Part shown: positions 9,301-16,124 of the stretch, piece by piece
Numbering within the stretch: position 1 is the first letter of the stretch
How the letters are laid out: each line of letters begins with the position of its first letter
Source of the DNA: an uncultured Bacilli bacterium
GTDB taxonomy: Bacteria; Bacillota_I; Bacilli_A; RF39; UBA660
DNA: 49,412 nucleotides
Assembly: GCA_947623845.1 (NCBI GenBank)
Contig: CANQHM010000003.1
Coordinates: 1-49,412, forward strand
Direction: 5' to 3'
The notes under the pieces: model-generated
The model's input: only the letters and a program-made list of their open reading frames with translations
The model's database searches: none
What the model was told of the DNA's origin: nothing
Program-made: the position numbers and the translations under genes

Positions 9301-9667
9301 ATATGGATAAACCATGGGTAGCAATAGTTCTACTAGCAACATGAATAACCCCTGGTAACATTTCCCCAGCTATTTTATACATATTAGGTATCATTAGTAA
9401 TAATCCTTGGGATGCGGTGAAAGTTGATGCTAAACTACCACTAATTAAAGCCCCATGTAATGTTCCTGAAGCGCCCGCTTCACTTTGCATTTCTACTACT
9501 TTTACCGTACTATTAAATAAGTTTTTAGTTCCTTTAGAACTTAATTCATCTATTTTAGATGCCATAGGACTAGAAGGAGTTATTGGATAAATACTAGCTA
9601 CTTCACTAAATAAATAAGCAACTTTTCCTACTATACCATTAGCATCTGTTACTATCATCTTAGACAT
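6302..9667 (-). CDS. nifJ: Pyruvate:ferredoxin (flavodoxin) oxidoreductase, single-chain NifJ type
   Basis: About 1121 residues, the normal length of the fused homodimeric enzyme. In order: pyrimidine-binding domain with YPITPSSPMA, domain II/III, the EKR-type linker, a 2x[4Fe-4S] domain (CIECGFCSIVCPHA and CTGCGLCINTCPG near 690-760), a further Cys cluster (CRFCFSGACAGCGETP), and the thiamine-diphosphate domain with GGDGWAYDIGFGGIDHVL and NTGGQASKSS. It converts pyruvate and CoA to acetyl-CoA, CO2 and reduced ferredoxin, typical of anaerobes. ATG 9667 gives the usual start MSKMIVTDANG; a TTG at 9685 is an alternative. Neither has a clear Shine-Dalgarno site, which is unusual here. Upstream is the palindrome at 9740-9771. 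Confidence 0.97.
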   Translation of the reverse strand: MSKMIVTDANGIVGKVAYLFSEVASIYPITPSSPMASKIDELSSKGTKNLFNSTVKVVEMQSEAGASGTLHGALISGSLASTFTASQGLLLMIPNMYKIAGEMLPGVIHVASRTIATHGLSIFGDHSDIYAVRQTGFCMLSSANVYEAEFMAAIAHLSAISSSLPFLHFFDGFRTSHELNKIPEIQEEDLLKLIDYQKIEEFKNKSLNLDTKYQRGLAYNDDIYFQCVVGREKYYKNAINVVSKYMEDLNKICHTDYKPFNYYGDPNATDIIIAMGSVTDTIKEVVKDLNSKGKKYGVVVVHLYRPFSNELLKNIIPKSVRRIAVLDRTKELGSSGEPLYLDVVNALKETDITIVGGVYGLSSKDTTPKDIYSVYKMLEDKPQERFTISIIDDENYSSLKKYDYELPSNFKEVKIYGYGSDGMVSSSKSIITTIANNTDKYAQGYFEYDSKKSGGVTISHLRISDEEIHAPYYIDKSSIVVVTKDNYFKKYQIIKKIKPNGVLLINTEEKDINKLLSKSDAKYIKDNNIKVLIVNASALANKAGIRGKISKIMETIILRLLGFTDSVELTLKTVEKFRTKGEDIVLANQKAIKEALDSVLEITGDLTGSFELVKPKDVYEMINSREGNNLTVGNLAGYETGMFPNGTSKRDKRGISNLVPKWHKENCIECGFCSIVCPHAVIRPIVSKNNDNAIPLFSNKEYGYEIVVSESDCTGCGLCINTCPGKNGKKALSFGPFDEEKARYATELYEYENPKVMNKFTVPGSQMEKCRFCFSGACAGCGETPYIKLLTQLFGKEIVIANATGCSSIYGGSIPSMPYTIPWANSLFEDNAEFAYGMLVSYANKKEQIKNVMEHSIDSVTADVKELYQKWLENSNDYDITTEVKDKLKDKEIPNDLKVLLPYLNTRTVWAIGGDGWAYDIGFGGIDHVLSSNSNIKMLVLDTEVYSNTGGQASKSSHLGQVAEFANLGKKTYKKDLFKIAMSYPNCYVASIALGSNFMQAIKAFKEAMEHQGPAIIIAYSPCIEQGIKGGMINAINEEKLSVECGYNILMRYIPDTKNLVIDSKEPDFTKYEELLNNEVRYNALKIKDENLAKELLEQEINYAKERYNYYKRFDENEEKN

Positions 9668-9739
9668 ATTATCACGTATAATCAAACTTATAGAAATATT
9701 AATTAATTTCTTATTGATTGATCCCTTTCTATTAATATT

Positions 9740-9771
9740 TTTTTATTATACAACTAGTTGTATAATAAAAA
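9740..9771. promoter_or_regulatory. 32-bp perfect palindrome upstream of nifJ
   Basis: Sixteen-base arms (TTTTTATTATACAACT and its exact complement) meet without a spacer at CTAG. The inner ACAACTAGTTGT and flanking TATAAT on each strand look like an operator laid over a -10 box, such as those of MarR- or GntR-type repressors. It could equally act as a two-way terminator. It lies just outside the putative left end of the IS110 element. Confidence 0.6.
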
Positions 9772-9773
9772 TC

Positions 9774-9958
9774 GCACTGTGGATTTGTTCCTATATCATT
9801 ACAGCCAATTTGATGGACTGGTTCAAGGTGACTCAAACCACAGATTTTTAATTTAATTGTTAATTAGTTAGTTAACACGTTAGTTTTTTTTACTAATCGA
9901 TGTTTTATTAATTTACGTGATTACATGATTAGAAACCCTGTGGCAAACTTATCAGTGC
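9774..9958 (+). ncRNA. Candidate IS110 bridge RNA (seekRNA) in the left end
   Basis: This non-coding stretch folds on paper: CTGTGG-a-TTTG (9777-9787) pairs with CAAACCACAG (9834-9843), enclosing a small hairpin CAG-c-CCA-ATTTGA-TGG-a-CTG style stem. GCACTG (9774-9779) is also complementary to CAGTGC (9953-9958). IS110 transposases are known to use a structured RNA from a non-coding end with target- and donor-binding loops. Position and structure fit; the loops have not been matched to flanks. Confidence 0.35.
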
Positions 9959-9986
9959 AAAAAACCAATTAAGGAGGTGCTTATAA

Positions 9987-11149
9987 TTGATATACTATGT
10001 TGGTATTGATATATCAAAGTACAAACACGATTTCTGCATTATCTCAAATGCAGGCGATATAATTGTTGAAAATTCATCTTTTGATAATAACAAAAAAGGA
10101 TTTCAATCTTTCTTGGAGCAGTTGAAACCCTATAATAAATCCGAGGTCCGAATTGCTTTTGAAGCAACTGGACACTATTCTTTGAATTTGGAACTGTTTT
10201 TGATTGATCAAGGTTATTCATTTATGAAAATAAATCCTCTTGTCATTCATCAGTTTTTAAAAGCTCGCAGCTTACGTAGGACTAAAACAGATAAAGCAGA
10301 CAGTCTTACTGTGGTTAGTTATCTCTTGTCCGTTCCTTACAAACCAAATTCGCATTTATTATACAACATTTATACATTAAAGTCACTATGTAGAAGTAGA
10401 GAACAATTAATTAAAGAAAGAAGTAAATTTCAAGTCCTTTTAACCAATGATTGGACAAGTCTTTCCCTGAATTAAAACCTTTCTTTAACAATATGATTTC
10501 TAACACTCTTTTATTCATTTTAGAAAAATATAAGAACTCTTCTCATATTGCTTTAATGAAAGATTATGATTCTTTAAGAAAAATTTCTCATGGTAAACTT
10601 TCTTATGCTAAATTTGCTAAATTAAAAGAACTTGCTAAAAATACAGTTGGTTACCATGATAAAAATTCTGATTTACTCATTTCTACTTATGTTTCTCTTA
10701 TTAACAACTTTAATGATAAAATTGATCCAATAGATAAACAAATTTCAACAATTATCAAAGAACTAAATCCTAGAATGTTATCCATTCCTGGATTAGGTGA
10801 AATATCTGCTGCTTCTATTTTATCTGAATATGGTGATATTTCCAATTTCTCTAATCCAAATAAAATGTTAGCTTTCGCTGGGTTAGAACCTAGTATCATA
10901 GAATCTGGTACATTACAATCTAACGGTAAAATGGTTAAACATGGTTCTGGTCATCTTAGATATTCTATTATGAATACTGCAATGTCCATTTTAAGATATT
11001 CACCAACTTTTTATGACTATTACCTTAAGAAGTGCTCTGAAGGTAAATGTCATCGTGTTGCTTTATCTCATGTGTGTAAAAAACTTATTAGAGTTATTTA
11101 TTCTCTTGAGAAATACAACCATGATTTTGATCCGTCTTTATTGAAATAA
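9987..11149 (+). pseudogene. IS110-family transposase, frameshifted
   Basis: The first frame (9987-10475) carries the RuvC-like DEDD domain: GID8ISK, E59 in AFEATGHY, D102 and D105 in RTKTDKADS. It begins at a TTG with AAGGAGGTG 7 nt upstream. The second frame (from about 10451) continues without loss of homology into the Transposase_20 domain, with IPGLGEISAASILSEYGD, FAGLEPSI and SG followed by GHLRYSI; the Ser of the SG motif is the expected nucleophile. The frames join at 10440-10455 by a -1 change (reading ACC AAT GAT instead of ACC AAT Gxx TTG GAC). Intact it would be about 388 residues. No slippery heptamer is seen, so I read it as decay or a sequencing error rather than programmed frameshifting. 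Confidence 0.85.
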
Positions 11150-11171
11150 TTGATTACTCAATCTTTTCAAA

Positions 11172-11195
11172 ATTTCACTTTTGTGAAATCTTTTT
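11172..11195 (+). terminator. Terminator-like hairpin after the IS110 transposase
   Basis: ATTTCAC and GTGAAAT form a 7-bp stem with a TTTT loop, followed by CTTTTT, 22 bp past the transposase stop. Confidence 0.55.
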
Positions 11196-11282
11196 GGCAT
11201 GGGATTCTTTTCCATTTATAACTTTCTATTAAAAATATCTTGACTTTTAATAGTTAGTCACCTAATATAATTATACCTTAAC

Positions 11283-11324
11283 AAATGAAAAAGATAAATA
11301 CTTTTATCTTTAGTATTTATCTTT
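11283..11324 (-). terminator. Rho-independent terminator of the first lectin-like surface gene operon
   Basis: On the minus strand AAAGATAAATAC and GTATTTATCTTT form a perfect 12-bp stem with an 11-nt loop and a following T run, 8 bp after the stop at 11332. Confidence 0.75.
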
Positions 11325-11331
11325 ATTGGTA

Positions 11332-13254
11332 TTATTCACCATCTTGAGCGGTTAAAGTAATTCGAAATGAATGAGCACCATGTAATGACCCATCCCAGTC
11401 AGTAAATGCAAATATTCCTGAATTTGTTTTATTGCCTGCACTACCTCCTCGAGCCATCCAAGTTTTATTATTATGTAAAAAACTAGTATGGCCATCATCC
11501 CATCCTCCAAGAGCCGTTCCATAAGCACTTAAGACTTCTTTTGTTGCGTCGCCTAAGTGACCGCGCACTTGAGTTAAATTACTAATTTCATCGTATGAAT
11601 ATATATCATAGTATCTAGAATCAGGGTAATTTTCAATTGTAAAACCAGCGTAGCTTGGATTAAAATTTCCATTTGAATCTACCATATTTCCCATAACACG
11701 TTCCCACATTCCCCCATTCATATCATATATTCCATACATATTTCCAGTGGTACTTGCTTTTGTTCCTTCTTCATTCCATGTTCTTCCAGTAATACAACTT
11801 TTTGCATCAGATTGTGCACCATCATAGGCTTCAACACTAACATAACTACAACCAGTAATTGTACCATCCCATGCTCCACCATAAGTACCATGATTTGTAT
11901 TATTAATCCAGATTCTGCAATTATTATTTTCTTCACCCTCAATAAAGCAAACTTTTTCTTCATCATATGCGATTTTATTAAAAATACCATACATAGATTG
12001 TGATAAATATGCTACTGCTCCCCATTCGCTATTCTTCGTCATATGTGTATCAACTTTAGTAGAATCTAAACTATATTTTGTATTTGATTCTATAGCTCTA
12101 GATGCCAAAAACATTGTACTAACATTTCTTGTAGTAATAGATGCTTTATTTGGTAAAATAGTTATATCATTTAACGGTTCTTTTGAATTATTTACATTAC
12201 TTTCTAGTGACTTATTTTCTTCACTTGGTTCAAATTTTCCTACCCATATTCCTGGTAATTCGGTTTCTCCAAATGTAAATGCGGGATGTGTGTACCATTC
12301 TCCATTTTGAGCCGGTTCTCCAGTTTTCTTATTTGTACACGTTTCTTTTACTTGACCTAAAGTTTCAGAATTTGTTGGATTACTATATTTACACTCTATA
12401 TCACCAGTATTATCTGTTCCATTTTCAAAATGTATATTTATCATTTGAGGTTCGCTGCTTTGCCCATCTATAGCATTAAATAGTTGATATTTATATCTTG
12501 GTATATATACATACATTTGAAGTATATCTTCCATAGGAATTATTTTATTTGGGGTACTACTATACTTTTCATAATTTGCACTATTTACTAATACCGCATT
12601 CGCCCATTCACTTACTGTATAGTCATACCATTTATCGTTGGTATCTGCAACTATAACATTTCCATTTCCATCAAAATCTACTGGAATTAAGCCTTGATAT
12701 AATTTTACTTCTGGATTTGTTGCTAATGTTATATTTTCTTCTTTATCTATTTGAATCTTTCCAGTATATGTTTTACCTTGATTATCATTTTGGTTAGTAT
12801 GAGTATCAACAAATTCTATTTTTAATTCATATTCGTCAGTAACATCAGCATCAATAGAAATATCGGTTAAGATATAGGCATTTCCTGATGGTACTACTCC
12901 ACTTTTTTCTTCTGTTCCATTCTTCTTTAAAGTATATCTTAAATCTGTTTTATCTTGTAATGTATTTGTTACTTCATCTAATTTAATATTATACTTAGCA
13001 GGAAAGTTACCAGTATTTTGTACTTTAAATTTTTTAGTTGTTGATTCTCCTGGTTGCATTTTATCTAATGATATACTACTACCATCTATATAAGTAATCT
13101 CCATCTTACCGGCTTTAACAATATTTTCTTTAGCATCTTCATTACCTTTTACATTGGCAGTAAAATATGCAAAAGAAAAACCTATTCCTATACTTAATGC
13201 AATAACTACTGCTGAGATGACTAATATATTTCTTGTTATCTTTTTATCTTCCAT
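11332..13254 (-). CDS. Membrane-anchored surface protein with C-terminal C-type-lectin/FGE-like domain (paralog A)
   Basis: About 640 residues. The N-terminus has a membrane segment (residues 8-30, ending FSFAYF) and a TasA/camelysin-like region of about 150 residues (GKMEITYIDG, MQPGESTTKKFKVQNTGNFPAKYNI). The rest resembles formylglycine-generating-enzyme/C-type-lectin folds used as DGR variable proteins: ILQMYVYIPRYKYQLFN, GIWVGKFEPS, NSEWGAVAYLSQSMYG, STTGNMYGIYDMNGGMWE, RGHLGDAT, and the terminal WMARGGSA...HSFRITLTAQDG. ATG 13254 is used, with AGGTG 7 nt upstream; an in-frame GTG lies at 13263. It is 16 bp after paralog B, so they form one operon. Its 3' end has ordinary A-rich codons, unlike B. 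Confidence 0.75.
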   Translation of the reverse strand: MEDKKITRNILVISAVVIALSIGIGFSFAYFTANVKGNEDAKENIVKAGKMEITYIDGSSISLDKMQPGESTTKKFKVQNTGNFPAKYNIKLDEVTNTLQDKTDLRYTLKKNGTEEKSGVVPSGNAYILTDISIDADVTDEYELKIEFVDTHTNQNDNQGKTYTGKIQIDKEENITLATNPEVKLYQGLIPVDFDGNGNVIVADTNDKWYDYTVSEWANAVLVNSANYEKYSSTPNKIIPMEDILQMYVYIPRYKYQLFNAIDGQSSEPQMINIHFENGTDNTGDIECKYSNPTNSETLGQVKETCTNKKTGEPAQNGEWYTHPAFTFGETELPGIWVGKFEPSEENKSLESNVNNSKEPLNDITILPNKASITTRNVSTMFLASRAIESNTKYSLDSTKVDTHMTKNSEWGAVAYLSQSMYGIFNKIAYDEEKVCFIEGEENNNCRIWINNTNHGTYGGAWDGTITGCSYVSVEAYDGAQSDAKSCITGRTWNEEGTKASTTGNMYGIYDMNGGMWERVMGNMVDSNGNFNPSYAGFTIENYPDSRYYDIYSYDEISNLTQVRGHLGDATKEVLSAYGTALGGWDDGHTSFLHNNKTWMARGGSAGNKTNSGIFAFTDWDGSLHGAHSFRITLTAQDGE

Positions 13255-13270
13255 TATTTGCACCTACAAT

Positions 13271-15244
13271 CTAGTTAGCTCCATCTTGGGCAGACAACAC
13301 CGAGCGGAACGAAAAAGCGCTGCCCGTCCCACCGCCAGCACGACCGATGGCGACGACGCCGACCCAAGCGCCGTCATGGTAAACACCACCGCGCATGAAC
13401 CACGGCCACGAACCAGCTGAAGTAACGTAAGGGAAGTCTGTTAAATCACCATTCCATCCGCCTGGATTCTTTCCAAAATTTGCTAACGTTTCTCTTGTTG
13501 CATCTCCTAAATGACCACGTTCATGAGTTAGGTTACTATCACTAAATGTATACATATCATAATATTTAGCTTCTGGTAAAGCTGCAGCCTGTAATCCACT
13601 ACTTGCAATATATAAACCACCACCTGTTTGATTTACGGTCGCACCCATTACATATTCCCAAGTTCCACCTGCTGTATCATATAGTCCATACATATTTCCT
13701 GTTGTACTTGCTTTTACTCCATTTGCAGTATTCCATCTTTTATCTGCATCACATTTTGCTACTGTATTTTCTTCCGTATTCCATTTTACTCCGGCACTTA
13801 CACTTTCTCCTACACATCCAGTGTAAGTTCCTCCATAAGCCCAAGTTCCACTTGTCCCTGTACCTTGTGCTGTGTTGTTTATCCATACTTCACAATTATC
13901 TTTGGTCATTCCTGCTATGTTACAAGTATTTTCATCTTTATATATTCCGTATGCACTTTGTGTTAGATATGCAATTGCACCCCATTCAGTATTTCTAGCC
14001 ATGTGGGTATCTATCTCTGTAGAGTTTAAGTTATACTTAGTATTTGTTTCAATTGTTCTTTCTGCCGTAAAGGCTGTTGTTATATTTTTTAAGACCATAC
14101 TTGTCTTATTTGGTAATATTGTTATTTCACTTATAACATTAGTTTTTCTACCATTTGGATCAGTTGGATCACTTGGTTCAAACTTTCCTACCCATATACC
14201 ACCAAGTTCGGTATCACCAAAAGTAAAAGCAGGATGGGTATACCATTCGCCATTCGAAGCATTTTTACAATCTTCTTGTACTGTTCCATCTTTCATATCA
14301 GTATAAGTACAAGATACTGTTCCAGTATTATCTTCCCCAGTTTCAAAAGCAATATTTATTATTTGTTTAGGTGTTCCTTCTAGTCCAACATTAAATAATT
14401 GATATTTATATCTTGGTATCCATACATACATTTGAAGTATATCATCTTCATTTACTATATCTCCATCTTTTAATGTCCCATCTTCATTATAAAATTTATT
14501 TACGATATCTTTATTAGTATGATCTATAAGGACGGCATTCGCCCATTCATGTTCATCGTAGTTATACCATTCTTGAGTAACATCTGCTATTACTATTTGA
14601 TTTGATTCATTATAATAAATTGGTATTAATCCTTGATATAATTCAGGAATATTTGCTCCACTATTATCTTTATATAGAGGTACATAAACATATTTTTCTG
14701 CTTCTTCATTAGAATCTACTACAATTTTAAAGTCTAACTTTCTATTCTTGTTATCATTTTGATTTTTATCTACTAAATCTTCTTTAAATTTAACTTCTAA
14801 TTCATAATTATCTACACCACCAGTAGTAATGGTTTGATTAACTAAGATATAACCATCAGTATATGGTAATGTTTCATTTTCTACTACTGGTTCGCCATTT
14901 CTTTTTAAGGTATATTCTAAATCTCCTTTATCTCTAAAGTTATTTTCTATTACATCAATTTTAAGATTATAATTAGCATCAAGATTCCCCTCATTAGTTA
15001 TTCTAAACTTATTAGTTAGATAATCACCTGGCATAGCATTATCTAGTGTAACTAAGTCACTATCTTCATACTTAATCTTCATATTACCCATAACTACTGT
15101 AATAGGTTGTGAGGCATCATTGCCCTTTATTTGGGTAGTAAAATAAGCGTATGATACTGTTATAATACATATAACATTTATCATAACGACACTAATTAAT
15201 AATAACAATGACGTCCTATCAAATAATCTTTCTTTTTTCTTCAT
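13271..15244 (-). CDS. Membrane-anchored surface protein with DGR-type variable C-terminus (paralog B)
   Basis: About 657 residues, same layout as paralog A: membrane helix (LLLISVVMINVICIITVSYA) followed by YFTTQIKGND, a TasA/camelysin-like domain (MKIKYEDSDLV, DYLTNKFRITNEGNLDANYNL), then the lectin/FGE-like domain with MYVWIPRYKYQLFN, GIWVGKFEPSD, NTEWGAIAYLTQSAYGIY, STTGNMYGLYDTAGGTWEYVMG and RGHLGDATRET. The last 50 residues, from WPWFMRGG to AFSFRSVLSAQDG, are encoded by strikingly GC-rich, A-poor DNA (see 13283-13437). I start at ATG 15244, with GAGGTG 6 nt upstream. The promoter is at 15286-15314, and an XRE regulator is divergent. Confidence 0.78.
   Translation of the reverse strand: MKKKERLFDRTSLLLLISVVMINVICIITVSYAYFTTQIKGNDASQPITVVMGNMKIKYEDSDLVTLDNAMPGDYLTNKFRITNEGNLDANYNLKIDVIENNFRDKGDLEYTLKRNGEPVVENETLPYTDGYILVNQTITTGGVDNYELEVKFKEDLVDKNQNDNKNRKLDFKIVVDSNEEAEKYVYVPLYKDNSGANIPELYQGLIPIYYNESNQIVIADVTQEWYNYDEHEWANAVLIDHTNKDIVNKFYNEDGTLKDGDIVNEDDILQMYVWIPRYKYQLFNVGLEGTPKQIINIAFETGEDNTGTVSCTYTDMKDGTVQEDCKNASNGEWYTHPAFTFGDTELGGIWVGKFEPSDPTDPNGRKTNVISEITILPNKTSMVLKNITTAFTAERTIETNTKYNLNSTEIDTHMARNTEWGAIAYLTQSAYGIYKDENTCNIAGMTKDNCEVWINNTAQGTGTSGTWAYGGTYTGCVGESVSAGVKWNTEENTVAKCDADKRWNTANGVKASTTGNMYGLYDTAGGTWEYVMGATVNQTGGGLYIASSGLQAAALPEAKYYDMYTFSDSNLTHERGHLGDATRETLANFGKNPGGWNGDLTDFPYVTSAGSWPWFMRGGVYHDGAWVGVVAIGRAGGGTGSAFSFRSVLSAQDGAN
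13283..13437 (-). other. Candidate diversity-generating-retroelement variable region (VR)
   Basis: In 13321-13380, 43 of 60 bases are G or C, in a window that is otherwise strongly AT-rich, and only 6 are A on the coding strand. From the codon after MRGG to the TTT before SFR, 21 of 24 codons end in C or T, three end in G and none in A. That is the pattern left when a template of AAY codons is copied with random substitution at adenines. It sits exactly at the 3' end of a lectin-fold gene, where DGR variable regions lie. No template repeat or reverse transcriptase occurs in the window. Confidence 0.7.
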
Positions 15245-15285
15245 ATGAACACCTCTACTATATATTCTTCTCAATTATTAATATA

Positions 15286-15314
15286 ATTATATCTCAATTT
15301 ACGCCATTGTACAA
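15286..15314 (-). promoter_or_regulatory. Promoter of the paralog B-A operon
   Basis: TTGTAC (15314-15309), a 17-nt spacer and TATAAT (15291-15286) read toward the ATG at 15244. The -35 overlaps the palindrome TTGTACAA shared with the opposite promoter. Confidence 0.75.
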
Positions 15315-15335
15315 TATTTTTATTTCTTTTATGAT
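15307..15335 (+). promoter_or_regulatory. Divergent promoter of the double-XRE regulator gene
   Basis: TTGTAC (15307-15312), a 17-nt spacer and TATGAT (15330-15335) read toward the gene at 15354. Both divergent -35 boxes lie in the palindrome TTGTACAA (15307-15314). Confidence 0.65.
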
Positions 15336-15353
15336 ATTTTTTATAAAAAAGAG

Positions 15354-15824
15354 ATGATGCTAATGGCTCCAAAATTAAGATTAAGAGATCTTAGAGAAGA
15401 TAAATTTTGGAGTCAAAAGGAAGTTGCAGATTTGCTTAGAATAAAGAGAAGAACTTATGTAGAGTATGAACTAGAAAATAATATGATTCCTATAGAGTTA
15501 TTATCTAAGCTTGCAGTTATATATCATGTTAGTGTTGATTATATTTGTAGACTTACTAACATTCCTACCGCTTATGGAACATATAAGTTATATAAACAAG
15601 ATATTTTCTTAAGAAATATAAGATTATTAAGAGAGAAAGGTAATTTAAGTCAAAAGGATTTTGGTGCTATTTTCTCTTATAGTCAAAATACTATTAGTGA
15701 ATATGAAAAGGGTTTAAGAAGTATTCCTGTTGATTTCTTAATTAACTTAAGTAAGCATTATAAAATACCTACTGATTATATTCTTGGTACAATTTATAGT
15801 AGAACACCTGTTGCTAATAAGTAA
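15354..15824 (+). CDS. Regulator with two XRE-type helix-turn-helix domains
   Basis: A 156-residue protein with two tandem Cro/CI-type HTH domains: residues about 8-65 (LRDLREDKFWSQKEVADLLRI and VSVDYICRLT) and about 80-145 (IRLLREKGNLSQKDFGAIF, NTISEYEKGLRSIP and IPTDYILGT). Such proteins usually repress. It is transcribed away from the paralog B-A operon with overlapping -35 elements, so it is likely its regulator and its own. ATGs at 15354, 15357 and 15363 are possible; the last has a weak GAG site upstream. A hairpin with T5 at 15840-15858, which is also the first copy of the 27-nt palindrome family, may terminate it. Confidence 0.82.
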   Translation: MMLMAPKLRLRDLREDKFWSQKEVADLLRIKRRTYVEYELENNMIPIELLSKLAVIYHVSVDYICRLTNIPTAYGTYKLYKQDIFLRNIRLLREKGNLSQKDFGAIFSYSQNTISEYEKGLRSIPVDFLINLSKHYKIPTDYILGTIYSRTPVANK

Positions 15825-15835
15825 TGAACATTTAA

Positions 15836-16119
15836 AATTGGGCAGACATAGTTTGCCCTTTTTGAATTCTATGTAATCGGTTTATGTAAATTCGGTCAAC
15901 AATGTTGACTGAATTGATTATCTACTACATAATCGTAAATTTCGTCAACAATGCTGTCGAAATTCAAAGAAAGATCTTTATCTTAATTCTGCAAGCATTG
16001 CCTGCAGAATTTAAAATTAAAAGAACTACTTTAGTTGGATTTGCTAAACAGTGTCTGGCAAATTCAAAATTAAAAACTTTTCATCTCAGTTAAATTGCCC
16101 AGGCACTGCCTGGGAAATT
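15836..16119. repeat. Array of six 27-nt variable-arm palindromes (copies 1-6)
   Basis: Copies at 15836-15862, 15889-15915, 15938-15964, 15985-16011, 16038-16064 and 16093-16119. Each follows AATT-N7-CA-N-TG-N7-AATT, where the right N7 is the complement of the left. Arm sequences differ from copy to copy (left arms such as CGGTCAA, CTGCAAG, GCCCAGG) while 9-12 of 13 positions still pair. Start-to-start distances are 53, 49, 47, 53 and 55 bp, so the array is nearly regular. The segments between copies are AT-rich and unrelated. No gene is seen in this 300-bp interval. Confidence 0.88.
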
Positions 16120-16124
16120 CACAA

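Larger units (their letters stand above)
9772..11253 (+). mobile_element. IS110-family insertion sequence (ends approximate)
   Basis: The element comprises a roughly 215-bp structured left end, a transposase frame on the plus strand and a right end of about 100 bp with inverted repeats. IS110 elements lack classical terminal inverted repeats and duplicate little or no target, so the boundaries are only bounded by the nifJ palindrome (left) and by the terminator of the next gene (right). A 9-bp inverted repeat, CTATTAAAA (11226-11234) and TTTTAATAG (11245-11253), may be part of the right end. Confidence 0.7.

Noticed and set aside
10430..10475. Programmed ribosomal frameshift in the IS110 transposase
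   Set aside because: No slippery heptamer or downstream pseudoknot is apparent at the junction, and this family is usually single-frame.
11718..11990. Open frame in another phase inside paralog A, and similar long frames opposite polA, nifJ, the BIg2 gene and paralogs B and C
   Set aside because: They lie inside well-supported genes, lack ribosome sites and encode low-complexity peptides.
13271..13437. Horizontally acquired GC-rich gene segment
   Set aside because: Only the last about 130 bp are GC-rich, they are in frame with and homologous to the paralogs, and the composition bias is specific to lack of coding-strand A. DGR editing explains this better.
15836..16119. CRISPR array
   Set aside because: Period and palindromic repeats invite it, but the repeat sequence itself changes in every copy, spacers are short and AT-only, and there are no cas genes.
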